A stretch of 64,000 nucleotides of DNA from Azospira sp. I13 (GCF_003112695.1 NZ_BFBP01000013.1:101385-165384), one strand, 5' to 3'. Counted from the stretch's first letter, positions 45,350 through 55,541 are shown. The notes: generated from the sequence alone by a model not told the origin. Program-made: numbers and translations.

Positions 45350-46033
45350 TCAGTCGTGGCGCAAGGCCCGGCCAATGGCGGCGGAAACGATCTCACCCAG
45401 CCGCTCCAGGTACAGGGTGCCCATGTCGGCGTAGAAGCGATCCACGCTTTCGCTGCCCATGGCGATCATGCCGAAGGTGCCGCCGCCATTGCGCAGGGCA
45501 ATGAGGGCCTGGGAGCGGATGTGGGAAGAGGCTTCGCCGAACCAGGTGGAGGTCTCGAACCCGGAGGTGGAACCGCAATAAGGCCGGTTGAGGGTTTCCG
45601 CGAAAACCTGCAGTTCCTCGGAGACGGCCGCGAACTCGGGCAGTTCACCGACTCCTTCGGGCTGGTCCCAGAGGCGCAGGGCCACGTGGGGAACGGCAAA
45701 GTCTTCCTTGAGGTGGAAGTCGAGGATGTGGATGACGGCCTGGAAAGTGGTGGCCGCCACCAGGGCCACGGCCAGCCGGTGCATCTTCTCGCTGATGGCG
45801 TCGTTGGCTTCGCCGAAACCGAGCAACTCGGCCATGCGGCCTTCCAGGGCCTTGTTCTTGTCCCGCAGGGCCAGCATCTGCCGCTCGGTGATGGAGATGG
45901 CCCGGCCGCCGTGGGGGTGGGGAATGACCAGGCGGGAGATGAGGTCGGCGTGCTCTTCGAAAAACTGGGGATTGTGTTCCAGGTATTCGGCCACGTCAGC
46001 GCCGGTCAGGCGCGGCATTTGGGTTTCGCTCAC
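45350..46033 (-). CDS. DUF484 family protein (GAF-like)
   Basis: A 227-residue DUF484 protein. The N-terminal [20 protein letters not shown] and [22 protein letters not shown] are the family signature, followed by a coiled coil and a GAF-like C-terminal domain ([24 protein letters not shown]). Function is unknown; the conserved position between dapF and xerC suggests a link to cell cycle or recombination, which is inference. The ATG overlaps the dapF stop by 4 bp. Confidence 0.93.
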   Translation of the reverse strand: MSETQMPRLTGADVAEYLEHNPQFFEEHADLISRLVIPHPHGGRAISITERQMLALRDKNKALEGRMAELLGFGEANDAISEKMHRLAVALVAATTFQAVIHILDFHLKEDFAVPHVALRLWDQPEGVGELPEFAAVSEELQVFAETLNRPYCGSTSGFETSTWFGEASSHIRSQALIALRNGGGTFGMIAMGSESVDRFYADMGTLYLERLGEIVSAAIGRALRHD

Positions 46034-46860
46034 AGTTCAATTTCTCCGGAGAAGACGGTGACGGCCGGGCCGGTCATGCGTACCGGCGTGCCGGGGCCGT
46101 GCCAGGCAATGTTCAACTCGCCGCCGCGGGTCTGTACCCGCACCGGGGAATCCAGCAGGTCGCGGCTGATGCCCGCCACTACCGCGGCACAGGCGCCGGT
46201 GCCGCAGGCCAGGGTTTCGCCGGCACCCCGCTCATAGACCCGCAGGCGCACGTTGTGCCGGTCCACCACCTGGAGGAAGCCAGCATTGACCCGTTGGGGA
46301 AAGCGCGGGTGGGATTCGATGAGCGGGCCCTGGATGTCCACCGGGGCGGCATCCACATCCGCCACCACCTGCACCGCATGGGGGTTGCCCATGGAGACGG
46401 CGGTGATGGCCACCTCTTCGCTCCCCACCTGCAGGGGCTGGATGACCGCATCGCTGGTGGAAACGAAGGGCACCTTCTCGGGTGCGAACTGGGGCACGCC
46501 CATGTCCACCGTCACCTGGCCGTTGTCTTCCAGGCGCGGGCCGATGATGCCGGACTTGGTTTCCACCTTGATCTCGGTCTTCCCGGTAAGGCCCTGCTCA
46601 TGGACGAAGCGGACGAAACAGCGGGCGCCGTTGCCGCACTGCTCCACTTCGCTGCCGTCGGCGTTGAAGATACGGTAGCGGAAGTCCACGCCCGCCTGGC
46701 CGGGCTTTTCGACCAGGAGAATCTGGTCGCAGCCAACACCGAAATTGCGGTTGGCGAGGAAGCGCAGTTGCTCCGGAGTGAGGCGGATGTCCTGACGCAC
46801 GCCGTCGAGCACGACGAAATCGTTGCCCAGGCCGTGCATCTTGGTGAATTTGAGTTTCAT
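46030..46860 (-). CDS. dapF: Diaminopimelate epimerase
   Basis: Interconverts LL- and meso-diaminopimelate for lysine and peptidoglycan synthesis. The 276-residue length matches E. coli. The two active-site Cys are in [16 protein letters not shown] and [31 protein letters not shown] opens the protein. ATG at 46860 gives the family N-terminus; an ATG at 46869 with a somewhat better ribosome-binding site would add MDT. It is coupled to DUF484. Confidence 0.96.
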   Translation of the reverse strand: MKLKFTKMHGLGNDFVVLDGVRQDIRLTPEQLRFLANRNFGVGCDQILLVEKPGQAGVDFRYRIFNADGSEVEQCGNGARCFVRFVHEQGLTGKTEIKVETKSGIIGPRLEDNGQVTVDMGVPQFAPEKVPFVSTSDAVIQPLQVGSEEVAITAVSMGNPHAVQVVADVDAAPVDIQGPLIESHPRFPQRVNAGFLQVVDRHNVRLRVYERGAGETLACGTGACAAVVAGISRDLLDSPVRVQTRGGELNIAWHGPGTPVRMTGPAVTVFSGEIEL

Positions 46861-46893
46861 GGTATCCATGGGGTGAAGGCCCTCAGACAAGGC

Positions 46894-47397
46894 TTAGACG
46901 AGGGATCTGGCCATTATAAAGTCATCCATGACAAAGCCGTTGCCGATCTCCACGCAGACCGATTCCCGCACCTCGAAGCCATTCTTGCGGTAGGCGGCGA
47001 TGGCCTGGGCATTGTTCTTGTTCACCGCCAGGATCAGCTGCTTGCCGCCCCGGGCCTTGGCCCGTTGCTGCACGTGGGCCAGCAGGGCGCTGCCGATGCC
47101 CTGGCGCTGGGTGTCCGGGTGCACGTAGAGCTTGTCCAGCTTGAACTCTCCAGGCGTGGCCGTGGCCTGGGTGGCGGCGAAGCCCAGGCGCCGGGCGCCG
47201 AGAAAGGCCTGGTCCCACCAGATATCGGGGCGGGCCAGCTCTTCCAGCAGGCAGGGGGCGGCGTAGCGCTGGGCCAGCATGTAGTTGATCTGGGCCGGAC
47301 TGATGATGTCGCGATAGGCCTGGGCCCAGATGGTGCGGGCGAGGGCGGCGATGGCGCCGACTTCCTCGCGGTAGACCGGGCGGATGGTGGGACTCAT
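46894..47397 (-). CDS. GNAT family N-acetyltransferase
   Basis: A 167-residue acetyltransferase. The acetyl-CoA loop is VHPDTQRQGIGSALLAHV, and the preceding LDKLYV strand is typical. LILAVNKNNAQAIAAYRKNGFEV matches the last part of the fold. The acceptor (small molecule, antibiotic or protein) cannot be told. It lies 33 bp before dapF and 9 bp after the acyltransferase gene. Confidence 0.9.
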   Translation of the reverse strand: MSPTIRPVYREEVGAIAALARTIWAQAYRDIISPAQINYMLAQRYAAPCLLEELARPDIWWDQAFLGARRLGFAATQATATPGEFKLDKLYVHPDTQRQGIGSALLAHVQQRAKARGGKQLILAVNKNNAQAIAAYRKNGFEVRESVCVEIGNGFVMDDFIMARSLV

Positions 47398-47406
47398 GAA
47401 AATTCC

Positions 47407-48264
47407 TCAGTAAAAACGGGCCTCGCCCTCGGGGCGGGTCTTGAAACGCTTGTGCAGCCAGAAATACTGCTCGGGCCGGGGACGCACCTGCTCCTCGATG
47501 AAAGCATTGACGCGGCGGGTGTCGGCTTCGATGTCGTCGGTCGGGTAATGTTCCCAGGCGGGTAGCAGGCGCACCGTGTAGCCGGCCGATGTCATTTCCG
47601 TGACACAGGGCACCACCCGGGCCTTGCCCAGGGCGGCGAGGCGGGCCACGCCGGTAATGGTGGCGGCCGGGACGCCGAAGAAGGGGACGAAAATCGCATC
47701 CCGGGGGCCGAAATCCATGTCCGGCAGGTAGTAGAAGGGGCGCCCCTCGGCCAGGGCCTTGACCACCTTGCGCATGCCGTCCTGGCGCGAGAGCAGCTGG
47801 GGGGCGTTGAAGCGCAGGCGGCCAGCGTAAAGGGCAGCATTGAAATGCCGGTTCTTTTGCTGCGCATAGACGGAGAGCATGGGACGCTCCAGGGTCAGCG
47901 CCGTCCAGCCGGCATCGAGGCCGACAAAGTGGGGGGCCAGCACTAGGGTGGGATGATCGTCGTCGGGCAGGTTTTCTTCCCCTTCCAGGCGGATCAACCG
48001 CTGCAGGCGGGCCGGTGAGGCGTGCCAGAGCAGGGCCCGGTCAAAGAAGGCTTGGCCGAAGGCGATGAAATGGCGGCGCGCCAGCCGGCGCCGCTCAGTC
48101 TCTGTCAGTTCGGGAAAGCACAGGCCGAGATTGGTACGGGTGACCCGCCGCCGCTCCGCGCCCAGGGTATGCAGAATGAGGCCGAAGAGTGCCCCCAGGC
48201 CACGCAACAGGGGTAGGGGCAGGAAATGGCAGAGCCAGAGAAAGGCCAGGGCCAGCCGGGTCAT
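47407..48264 (-). CDS. LpxL/HtrB-family lipid A acyltransferase (second)
   Basis: A 285-residue inner-membrane acyltransferase. One N-terminal membrane segment (LALAFLWLCHFLPLPLLRG) precedes the acyltransferase core. The catalytic HxxxxD is in APHFVGLDAGW, and YYLPDMDFGPRDAIFVPFFGVPA is the conserved acyl/glycolipid site. It transfers a secondary acyl chain to lipid A or a related lipid. It overlaps the first acyltransferase gene by 4 bp. Which of the pair adds which chain cannot be told. Confidence 0.9.
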   Translation of the reverse strand: MTRLALAFLWLCHFLPLPLLRGLGALFGLILHTLGAERRRVTRTNLGLCFPELTETERRRLARRHFIAFGQAFFDRALLWHASPARLQRLIRLEGEENLPDDDHPTLVLAPHFVGLDAGWTALTLERPMLSVYAQQKNRHFNAALYAGRLRFNAPQLLSRQDGMRKVVKALAEGRPFYYLPDMDFGPRDAIFVPFFGVPAATITGVARLAALGKARVVPCVTEMTSAGYTVRLLPAWEHYPTDDIEADTRRVNAFIEEQVRPRPEQYFWLHKRFKTRPEGEARFY

Positions 48265-49181
48265 GGCGCGCCCTCGCCAGTCGGGGGCGGCTCGGCGCCC
48301 CGGGGCTGCTTGTAGCGGTTGTAGCCCCACAGATACTGGCTGGGACACTGGCGGATCAGTCCTTCCAGTTCCCGATTGATTTGCGCCGCGCGGGCCTCCG
48401 TGTCGCCTTCCAGAGCGGCCATGGGCGATGAGAGGTGCAGGTGGTAACCGGTACCGCCGGGCAGGCGCTCGGCATAGGCGAAGACCACCCGGCCGCCGGC
48501 TTCCGAGAGGCGTGCCGCCAGGGTCATGGTGTAGGCCGGGCGGCCGAAGAACGGCAGCCACTTGCCTTCGCCGGCACTGGGGGCCTGGTCCGGCAGCAGG
48601 CCGACGGCTTCCTTGCGCTTCAGGGCCCGGATCAGTGCCCGTACGCCGGAGAGGTCGGCCGGGGCCAGCTTCAGGTGCTCGCCCCGGGCCCGTCCGGCTT
48701 CGATGATGCGGCCCAGCCAGGCCAGCTTGGGCGGGCGGAAAAGCACGGTAATGGGGGACTGGGGGCGGCGCAACGCCGACTGTCGGGCGTAGTACTGGGC
48801 GGTGATCTCGAAGCAGCCCAGGTGCGGGGTGAGGAAGATGATGCCCTCACCGGCCGCCCAGGCGGCCTCCACCAGTTCCCAGCCGCTGACCTGGACGACT
48901 CGGCCGGCGACTTCCTCCAAGGGCCGTAGCCAGACCTTGGGCAGTTCCAGGACGCCCCGGCCGGCCTCGGCGGCGATGGCCGGGGTCAGCCGGGCGGCGG
49001 CCTCCGGTGGGTAGGCCAGGGCCAGGTTTTCACCCAGATGGCGACGGTAGGTGGCGGACAGGCGATAGACTAGCCGCCCCAGCAGGGCGCCCAGCGCATG
49101 AAGCCAGGCCAGCGGCAGGCAGGCGAGAAAGCGGAAAAGAAGGCTCAAGGGAGGCTCGGAATTGATCAGGCTTAAATCCAC
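48261..49181 (-). CDS. LpxL/HtrB-family lipid A acyltransferase (first)
   Basis: A 306-residue acyltransferase of the same family. An N-terminal membrane segment (LLFRFLACLPLAWLHALGA) is followed by TPHLGCFEITAQYYA, where HxxxxE is the catalytic motif, and LLPDQAPSAGEGKWLPFFGRPA. The use of Glu rather than Asp in the catalytic pair is normal for some members. It is the first gene of a nine-gene minus-strand series and is divergent from metK across about 170 bp. Confidence 0.9.
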   Translation of the reverse strand: MDLSLINSEPPLSLLFRFLACLPLAWLHALGALLGRLVYRLSATYRRHLGENLALAYPPEAAARLTPAIAAEAGRGVLELPKVWLRPLEEVAGRVVQVSGWELVEAAWAAGEGIIFLTPHLGCFEITAQYYARQSALRRPQSPITVLFRPPKLAWLGRIIEAGRARGEHLKLAPADLSGVRALIRALKRKEAVGLLPDQAPSAGEGKWLPFFGRPAYTMTLAARLSEAGGRVVFAYAERLPGGTGYHLHLSSPMAALEGDTEARAAQINRELEGLIRQCPSQYLWGYNRYKQPRGAEPPPTGEGAP

Positions 49182-49194
49182 CGGACGGGAATGT

Positions 49195-49224
49195 TTGACC
49201 CCGGGCCGGCAAAAAAAATAGAAT
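49195..49224 (+). promoter_or_regulatory. Probable metK promoter
   Basis: TTGACC (49195-49200) and TAGAAT (49219-49224) are 18 bp apart, giving a good sigma-70 match. Transcription would begin near 49231, leaving a leader of about 120 nt before metK. I see no match to a known SAM riboswitch in that leader. Confidence 0.6.
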
Positions 49225-49352
49225 TATCGGCCGCCGAGTTAATCAGGACAACTTGCAGGGCGGTTCACAAATACTGCTAAAGCGTCGCCTGCTCTCCCCG
49301 GAGCCGGTCGCGCCGCTCAAGTAACACGGGGATTTCTTTAGGAGCAGTACAA

Positions 49353-50516
49353 ATGGCTGAATACTTCTTTACCTCGGAATCCGTTTCCGAAGGCCATCCC
49401 GACAAGGTCGCCGACCAGATCTCTGATGCCATCCTGGATGCCATCCTGGCCCAGGACAAGCATTCCCGCGTCGCCGCCGAGACCCTCTGCAATACCGGTC
49501 TGGTGGTGCTGGCGGGCGAGATTACCACCAATGCCAACGTGGATTACATCCAGGTGGCCCGGGATACCATCAAGCGCATCGGCTACGACAACACCGAATA
49601 CGGCATCGACTACAAGGGCTGCGCCGTGCTGGTGGCCTACGACAAGCAGAGCCCGGATATCGCCCAGGGCGTGAACAAGGCCTACGACGACGATCTGGGT
49701 CAGGGCGCTGGCGACCAGGGCCTGATGTTTGGCTACGCCTGTGACGAAACCCCGTCCCTGATGCCCCTGCCGATCTTCCTCTCCCACCGTCTGGTGGAGC
49801 GCCAGGCCCTGCTGCGCAAGGACGGTCGCCTGCCCTGGCTGCGTCCCGATGCCAAGTCCCAGGTCACCATCCGCTACGTGGACGGCAAGCCCGACGCCAT
49901 CGACACCGTGGTGCTGTCCACCCAGCACGCCCCGGACATGAGCCTGGAAGCCATCCGCGAAGCCACCATCGAGGAAATCATCAAGCCGGTGCTGCCCAAG
50001 GAACTGATCAAGGGCGACATCAAGTATCTGGTGAACCCCACCGGCCGCTTCGTCGTCGGTGGTCCCCAGGGCGACTGCGGCCTCACCGGCCGCAAGATCA
50101 TCGTGGATACCTATGGCGGTGCCGCTCCCCACGGCGGCGGCGCCTTCTCCGGCAAGGATCCCTCCAAGGTGGACCGTTCCGCCGCCTATGCCGGCCGCTA
50201 CGTGGCCAAGAACATCGTTGCCGCCGGCCTGGCCAGCAAGTGCCTGGTGCAGGTCTCCTACGCCATCGGCGTGGCCGAACCCACCTCCATCATGGTCGAG
50301 ACCTTCGGTACCGGCAAGGTGAGCAACGAGACCCTGACCGCCCTGGTGCGCAAGCACTTCGACCTGCGGCCCAAGGGCATCGTCAACATGCTCGACCTGC
50401 TGCGCCCGATCTACCAGAAGACCGCCGCCTACGGCCATTTTGGCCGCGACGAGCCGGAATTCACCTGGGAAGCCACGGACCGCGCCAATCTGCTGAAGAG
50501 CGACGCCGGCCTGTAA
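49353..50516 (+). CDS. metK: S-adenosylmethionine synthetase
   Basis: Makes SAM from methionine and ATP. The 387-residue protein has [20 protein letters not shown] at the N-terminus, the ATP-binding [12 protein letters not shown], and the Gly-rich [31 protein letters not shown] precedes the ATG. It is monocistronic: a strong terminator follows. The methyl-cycle partner ahcY lies about 3.6 kb downstream on the same strand. Confidence 0.97.
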   Translation: MAEYFFTSESVSEGHPDKVADQISDAILDAILAQDKHSRVAAETLCNTGLVVLAGEITTNANVDYIQVARDTIKRIGYDNTEYGIDYKGCAVLVAYDKQSPDIAQGVNKAYDDDLGQGAGDQGLMFGYACDETPSLMPLPIFLSHRLVERQALLRKDGRLPWLRPDAKSQVTIRYVDGKPDAIDTVVLSTQHAPDMSLEAIREATIEEIIKPVLPKELIKGDIKYLVNPTGRFVVGGPQGDCGLTGRKIIVDTYGGAAPHGGGAFSGKDPSKVDRSAAYAGRYVAKNIVAAGLASKCLVQVSYAIGVAEPTSIMVETFGTGKVSNETLTALVRKHFDLRPKGIVNMLDLLRPIYQKTAAYGHFGRDEPEFTWEATDRANLLKSDAGL

Positions 50517-50535
50517 TTTTTCCGGCGAAAGAAAA

Positions 50536-50564
50536 AAAGCCCGGCCTGGTGCCGGGCTTTTTTT
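50536..50564. terminator. Bidirectional terminator between metK and the C13 peptidase gene
   Basis: AAAGCCCGGC (50536-50545) pairs with GCCGGGCTTT (50551-50560) around CTGGT, with T-runs on both strands (plus: TTTTTTT; minus from the A-run at 50532-50538). It ends metK and also the convergent peptidase gene that stops at 50569. Confidence 0.92.
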
Positions 50565-50568
50565 ATGG

Positions 50569-52551
50569 TTACTGCCTTGTTGCTTCCAGTGCCTGGAGAC
50601 GGGCTCGGATATTGTCTCCCATGGCCATCTGGGGCTCGGAGGGCGTCAGCTTCTCCTGCTGCTCCCGCAAGGCGACCTGCTGCCGGGCCTGGTGGAAGGC
50701 AGCCTCGAAATCCAGGCCCTGCCGCAGGGCCTCGTTGATGTAGGCCTGGCCAAAGAAGGTCCAGTCCGCCTCGTGGCTGCAGCCATGGGAATTGCGGTCG
50801 GCCCGGGAGGCGGCAATGACCAGGGTGTCCGGTCCCGCCAGGGGCGCGATGAACCCGCCGGAATAGCAGGCCGAGACGACGATCACCCGGTGGCGGATGC
50901 CGGCCCCGTCCAGCATTTCTTTCAAGGCGGCGGGCGTCAGGCCCGGGAAGTCATAGGGCCACAGGCTTAGGTCGAAGCGATGGTCGGCGGAGCCGTGGGA
51001 AGTGAGAAAGAGGAAGAGTACGTCTTCCTCCCGGTTCATGCGCTGGCCCATGCCTTGCAGTACCTGTTCCAGCGCGGTCCGGCTGGCGGCCGGATAGGTC
51101 TCCAGGGTGTCCGGATTGTTGATGAGCAGCAGCTGGCGGTTGGCGTTGTCGAAGCGCTGCCCGAGCAACTGGGCGGTGGATTGTACTTCCCGGGCAAAGA
51201 CGTCCTGGCTGGCATTGCCGGCGACGCCGACGAAATACAGTTCTGGCCGGCCTGGAGTGCCGGCGCTAATCCGTTCCAGGGCCTGTTGCAGCAGCTGGGG
51301 CTGGCGGTAGAGCATGGCTTCCCGGGTAGCAGCTTGCCAACGCTGGCGTTGTTGATCCTCCTCGTCCCCAGTGTCGGTTTCCTCGCTTCCGGTGCCGATC
51401 CATATTCGGCCATCGCCACCGTAGAGTGCCAGGGTCGGCAGGATGAGCAGCAGGAGCACGGCAAGGACAGCCCCCAGGCGTTGCTCGCTGACCAGCCCGT
51501 GAAGTCGGCACAGGGCAACGATCGAGGCCAGGGCAACCCAGAGCAGCAGGGTCGGATAGAGCAGTGAAGCGCCTTTCCCCAGAGCCTGCCAGCCGGCCTC
51601 GGGAATGAGGCTGAGGAGTTGCCACAGCAGGTTGCTGACGAAGCCCAGGGCGCAGAGGGCAATGGCGCCGGGCAGGAACTTGTCCCCCTTGCCAGCGAAT
51701 GCAGCTGTTGCCCAGGCTGCGAGCAGAACCCAGGGGATGCCGGCAATGAAGGCCGCTATTCCCGCAGGATGAAGCTGGCCGGGCCAGCCCTCCCGCAGCA
51801 AATCGCTGCTCAGGATAAGCAGAATCTCTGCGCCCAGCAGCAACAGGAGCTCGGGCACCCCTGCCCGCAGGCGGCTGGTGCCGTTGGCGCGGAAAGCCAG
51901 TAGGAAGGCGCCGGCGACGAGATTGTCGAGGAGCGCCCGGCCCCAGGATTTCCCTTGTGGCGGGACGGGGGGCGCGGTCGCAACGGGAGCGGCAACGATG
52001 CTCAGATACTGGCCCATGGCGGCGAGAAATGCTTCCCGCTGCGCTTCGTCTCCCAGAGCGGCATAGGGGATGGCCAGCGCCTTGAAGCTGTTCCAGTGCA
52101 GTAGCAGATGGGAGGGGGTGCGCTCTGCCGGGGCCATGGCGCTCCAGGGGATTTGCTGATGCTCGTCCGTGGTGCGGATATCCAGCCCCGTGGGTGTAAT
52201 GGCCAGGCAGTAGTCGCGGCACTGGCTGCGGGCGGCCAGTGCCAGCACCCGCCGTTGCTGCCACAGGACTTGAACCAGGAGCAGGGCGACGAGGAGCAGC
52301 GGCCCCCAGGTAAGGAGTTGCTGTCCTCGGCCCTGGAACAAGAGGCTGATCGTGGCACCGATACACATCCAGATCAGCAGCCGCACGATGATGGGAAGCC
52401 AGCCCGGGCGGCTGGCACCCCGTAGCAGGCGTTTCTGGACGGCGCGGATGGCGGCGAGATGGTCCTGCTCTTCCAGCTGGAACTCCAGCGTCGGCGACGG
52501 TGCGATCATGCCGGAGGTGTTGTCAGCTAAGGTGAGGGAGTCGGTAGTCAT
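50569..52551 (-). CDS. Membrane-bound C13-type cysteine peptidase with YcxB-like N-terminus
   Basis: A 660-residue protein. The N-terminal part has two membrane segments and a YcxB-like region (YCLAITPTGLDIRTTDEHQQIPWSAM, then LLLHWNSFKALAIPYAALGDEAQREAFLAAMG). About eight more membrane segments follow over about residues 170-360. The C-terminal domain resembles legumain-type C13 peptidases, with a His-Cys pair: His519 in LFLTSHGSADHRF and Cys562 in VSACYSGGFIAPL. No downstream or upstream partner shares its strand. The substrate and biological role are unknown; the fold would place the catalytic domain after the membrane region, but its side of the membrane is not established. Start 52551 (MTTDSLTLAD); an alternative is 52509. 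Confidence 0.85.
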   Translation of the reverse strand: MTTDSLTLADNTSGMIAPSPTLEFQLEEQDHLAAIRAVQKRLLRGASRPGWLPIIVRLLIWMCIGATISLLFQGRGQQLLTWGPLLLVALLLVQVLWQQRRVLALAARSQCRDYCLAITPTGLDIRTTDEHQQIPWSAMAPAERTPSHLLLHWNSFKALAIPYAALGDEAQREAFLAAMGQYLSIVAAPVATAPPVPPQGKSWGRALLDNLVAGAFLLAFRANGTSRLRAGVPELLLLLGAEILLILSSDLLREGWPGQLHPAGIAAFIAGIPWVLLAAWATAAFAGKGDKFLPGAIALCALGFVSNLLWQLLSLIPEAGWQALGKGASLLYPTLLLWVALASIVALCRLHGLVSEQRLGAVLAVLLLLILPTLALYGGDGRIWIGTGSEETDTGDEEDQQRQRWQAATREAMLYRQPQLLQQALERISAGTPGRPELYFVGVAGNASQDVFAREVQSTAQLLGQRFDNANRQLLLINNPDTLETYPAASRTALEQVLQGMGQRMNREEDVLFLFLTSHGSADHRFDLSLWPYDFPGLTPAALKEMLDGAGIRHRVIVVSACYSGGFIAPLAGPDTLVIAASRADRNSHGCSHEADWTFFGQAYINEALRQGLDFEAAFHQARQQVALREQQEKLTPSEPQMAMGDNIRARLQALEATRQ

Positions 52552-52663
52552 GATCCTGCATAATGCGAATGGCAACTTCGGGGGAAAATACCACTTTGTT
52601 GGCAAACCGCGGCACCGATAACCGCTAAAATCAACGTCTGCATTCTTTTGCGATCCACTTTCA

Positions 52664-53893
52664 ATGCTCAAGAAAATCCGTGTCGAGCAACTGCAGCTCG
52701 GTATGTATCTCAAATCCTTCTGCGGTTCCTGGCTGGACCATCCCTTCTGGCGTAATTCCTTCGTTCTCAAGGACCCGGCGGATATCGCCGCCATCCGCGC
52801 CAGTTCCATCCTCGAAGTCTGGATCGATGCCAGCAAGGGGCTGGATGTGGCACCCGGCGAGGCCGCCATCAGCGAGGCTGAATCCGAGGCCGAGGTGGCC
52901 GAAGAGCAGGTGCGGGAGGCCCAGGCCACCCGTTCCGTGGAGCGGGTCAGCGTGTCGGCCGAAATGCAGCGGGCCGCCCGGATTTGCGCCAGCTCCAAGA
53001 AAGCCGTGGTTTCCATGTTTCAGGAAGCCCGCATGGGCAAGGCCGTGGATGCGGAGCAGGCCCAGGTGCTGGTGGAGGAAATCTCCGATTCCGTGGCCCG
53101 CAACCCCGGCGCCCTGATCAGCCTGGCCCGGCTGAAGACCGCCGACGATTACACCTACATGCACTCCGTAGCCGTCTGCGCCCTGATGGTGGCCCTTGCC
53201 CGCCAGCTGGGCCTGGACGAACAGCAGACCCGCTTGGCCGGTCTTTCGGGGCTGCTGCATGACATGGGTAAGGCGTTCATTCCGGCTGAAATCCTTAACA
53301 AGCCGGGCAAGCTCACCGATGAGGAATTCGCCGTCATCAAGACCCACCCCGCCGAGGGGCATAAGGTCCTGCTGGAGGGCAAGGGCGTGCCGGCGGAAGC
53401 CCTGGATGTCTGCCTGCACCACCATGAAAAGACCAACGGCACCGGCTACCCCAAGGGCCTCAAGGGCGACGAGATTTCCCTCCTGGCCAAGATGGGGGCG
53501 GTGTGCGACGTGTACGACGCCATTACCTCCAACCGCCCCTACAAGGCGGGCTGGGATCCGGCTGAATCCATCAAGAAGATGGCCGAGTGGGCCGATGGGC
53601 ATTTCGACCCCCGGGTCTTCCAGGCCTTTGTGAAGAGCCTGGGTATCTACCCCATCGGCTCCTTCGTGCGCCTGGAATCCGGGCGGCTGGGGGTGGTGGT
53701 GGAGCAGAGCGAGAAATCCCTGCTGGCACCCCGGGTGAAGGTGTTCTTCTCCAGCAAGTCCAACAGCTACATTGCCCCGGAACTGATCGACCTGGCCCGT
53801 CCCGGCATCAAGGACAAGATCGCCAGCCGGGAAGACCCCGCCAAATGGGGCATCAACAATGTGGACGAAATCTGGAGTACGGCGGCCGCCTGA
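52664..53893 (+). CDS. HD-GYP phosphodiesterase with DUF3391 domain
   Basis: A 409-residue cyclic-di-GMP phosphodiesterase. An N-terminal DUF3391 region ([24 protein letters not shown]) is followed by [24 protein letters not shown] (His199-Asp200), a [20 protein letters not shown] (His252-254, GYP motif) and a [17 protein letters not shown]. All metal ligands appear intact. It is divergent from the C13 peptidase across 112 bp and is followed by a terminator. Confidence 0.93.
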   Translation: MLKKIRVEQLQLGMYLKSFCGSWLDHPFWRNSFVLKDPADIAAIRASSILEVWIDASKGLDVAPGEAAISEAESEAEVAEEQVREAQATRSVERVSVSAEMQRAARICASSKKAVVSMFQEARMGKAVDAEQAQVLVEEISDSVARNPGALISLARLKTADDYTYMHSVAVCALMVALARQLGLDEQQTRLAGLSGLLHDMGKAFIPAEILNKPGKLTDEEFAVIKTHPAEGHKVLLEGKGVPAEALDVCLHHHEKTNGTGYPKGLKGDEISLLAKMGAVCDVYDAITSNRPYKAGWDPAESIKKMAEWADGHFDPRVFQAFVKSLGIYPIGSFVRLESGRLGVVVEQSEKSLLAPRVKVFFSSKSNSYIAPELIDLARPGIKDKIASREDPAKWGINNVDEIWSTAAA

Positions 53894-53919
53894 GGCGTTT
53901 GTTCGCGTCGGCAGGAGAT

Positions 53920-53946
53920 CGGCGGGTGTTTTTCCCCGCCGTTTTT
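53920..53946 (+). terminator. Rho-independent terminator after HD-GYP gene
   Basis: CGGCGGG (53920-53926) pairs with CCCGCCG (53935-53941), with a T-rich 8-nt loop, and is followed by TTTTT (53942-53946). It ends just before the ahcY promoter region. Confidence 0.85.
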
Positions 53947-53951
53947 CCGTC

Positions 53952-53957
53952 TATAAT
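53952..53957 (+). promoter_or_regulatory. Consensus -10 box before the SAH riboswitch
   Basis: TATAAT stands at 53952-53957, between the HD-GYP terminator and the SAH riboswitch. The -35 region (around 53929-53934) is poor, so an activator may help. Transcription from here would start close to the first base of the riboswitch. Confidence 0.55.
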
Positions 53958-53965
53958 CCGACACT

Positions 53966-54050
53966 TCCGAGGAGCGCTGCGAGACCGCAAGGGTCCCAGG
54001 CTCGGATGCCAGCCCCTCCCCGGGGCGGCCAAGTTTCAACGGCGCTCACC
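53966..54050 (+). promoter_or_regulatory. S-adenosylhomocysteine (SAH) riboswitch
   Basis: The element has the SAH-riboswitch layout. CCGAG (53967-53971) pairs with CTCGG (54001-54005) as P1. GAGCGC just after it pairs with GGCGCTC near 54041-54047 as the pseudoknot. The conserved joining sequence CCAGGCTCGG and the 3' AACGGCGCTCACC are present, with a variable GC-rich hairpin between. SAH riboswitches are ON switches that raise ahcY expression when SAH accumulates. Gene order downstream (ahcY, S4, metF) fits that role. Recognised by motif, not by a covariance search. Confidence 0.93.
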
Positions 54051-54140
54051 TCTACAACCCTGCCGGGCGCAGGGGGTCAGGTGAGCCCTGCTGCAAGCAC
54101 TCCCACCCCTCCCCGGCCACAGTTCTCAAGGAGCTCTGCT

Positions 54141-55541
54141 GTGGCTGAATTCAACGACTACGTAATCGCCGACCTGGGCCTGGCCGCCTGGGGCCGTAAG
54201 GAAATCAACATCGCCGAGGGCGAAATGCCCGGTCTCATGGCCATCCGTGAGGAATTCGCCAAGAGCCAGCCTTTGAAGGGCGCCCGCATCACCGGCTCCC
54301 TGCACATGACCATCCAGACCGCGGTGCTGATCGAGACCCTGACCGCTCTGGGCGCCGAAGTGCGCTGGGCTTCCTGCAACATCTTCTCCACCCAGGACCA
54401 CGCTGCCGCCGCCATCGCCGCTGCCAACATCCCTGTTTTCGCCGTCAAGGGCGAGTCCCTGGCCGAATACTGGGACTACACCCACCGCATCTTCGAATGG
54501 ACCGATGGCGGTTACTCCAACATGATCCTGGACGACGGCGGCGATGCCACCCTGCTGCTGCACCTGGGTGCCAAGGCCGAGAAGGACATCTCCGTCCTGG
54601 CCAAGCCGGGTTCCGAAGAAGAGACCATCCTCTTCGCCGCCATCAAGGCCAAGCTGGCCCAGGACCCCACCTGGTACTCCGTGCGTCTGGAAAAGATCAA
54701 GGGCGTCACCGAAGAGACCACCACCGGCGTGCATCGCCTGTACCAGATGCACCAGCGCGGCGACCTCAAGTTCCCCGCCATCAACGTGAACGATTCCGTC
54801 ACCAAGTCCAAGTTCGACAACCTCTATGGCTGCCGCGAATCCCTGGTGGATGGCATCAAGCGCGCTACCGACGTGATGGTGGCTGGCAAGATCGCCGTGG
54901 TCTGCGGCTACGGTGACGTGGGCAAGGGTTCCGCCCAGGCCCTGCGCGCCCTCTCCGCCCAGGTGTGGGTCACCGAGATCGACCCCATCTGCGCCTTGCA
55001 GGCCGCCATGGAAGGCTACCGCGTCGTTACCATGGAATACGCTGCTGACAAGGCCGACATTTTCGTCACCACCACCGGTAACTTCCACGTCATCACCCAT
55101 GACCACATGGTGAAGATGAAGAACAACGCCATCGTCTGCAACATCGGCCACTTCGACAACGAAATCGACGTTGCTTCCCTGGAAAAGTACCAGTGGGAAG
55201 AGATCAAGCCCCAGGTGGACCACGTCATCTTCCCCGATGGCAAGCGCATCATCCTGCTGGCCAAGGGCCGCCTGGTGAACCTGGGCTGCGCCACCGGCCA
55301 CCCCAGCTACGTGATGAGCTCCTCCTTTGCCAACCAGACCATCGCCCAGATCGAGCTGTTCACGAAGACTGCCGATTACCCGGTGGGCGTATACACCCTG
55401 CCCAAGCACCTGGACGAGAAGGTGGCCCGCCTGCAGCTGAAGACCCTCAACGTGCAGCTGACCACCCTCACCCAGCAGCAGGCCGACTACATCGGCGTGC
55501 CCGTGCAAGGCCCCTACAAGGCTAACCACTACCGCTACTAA
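54141..55541 (+). CDS. ahcY: Adenosylhomocysteinase
   Basis: Hydrolyses S-adenosylhomocysteine to adenosine and homocysteine, clearing the inhibitor of methyltransferases. The 466-residue protein has the N-terminal [23 protein letters not shown], substrate motif [14 protein letters not shown]-binding [18 protein letters not shown] and the C-terminal end [13 protein letters not shown]-like sequence [19 protein letters not shown], ending NHYRY. The GTG start at 54141 has AAGGAG upstream. It is the first gene after the riboswitch. Confidence 0.97.
   Translation: MAEFNDYVIADLGLAAWGRKEINIAEGEMPGLMAIREEFAKSQPLKGARITGSLHMTIQTAVLIETLTALGAEVRWASCNIFSTQDHAAAAIAAANIPVFAVKGESLAEYWDYTHRIFEWTDGGYSNMILDDGGDATLLLHLGAKAEKDISVLAKPGSEEETILFAAIKAKLAQDPTWYSVRLEKIKGVTEETTTGVHRLYQMHQRGDLKFPAINVNDSVTKSKFDNLYGCRESLVDGIKRATDVMVAGKIAVVCGYGDVGKGSAQALRALSAQVWVTEIDPICALQAAMEGYRVVTMEYAADKADIFVTTTGNFHVITHDHMVKMKNNAIVCNIGHFDNEIDVASLEKYQWEEIKPQVDHVIFPDGKRIILLAKGRLVNLGCATGHPSYVMSSSFANQTIAQIELFTKTADYPVGVYTLPKHLDEKVARLQLKTLNVQLTTLTQQQADYIGVPVQGPYKANHYRY

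Noticed and set aside
49225-49352. SAM riboswitch before metK
   Set aside because: The 128-nt leader has no recognisable SAM-I, SAM-II, SAM-IV or SAM/SAH core. Only the promoter and a ribosome-binding site are supported.
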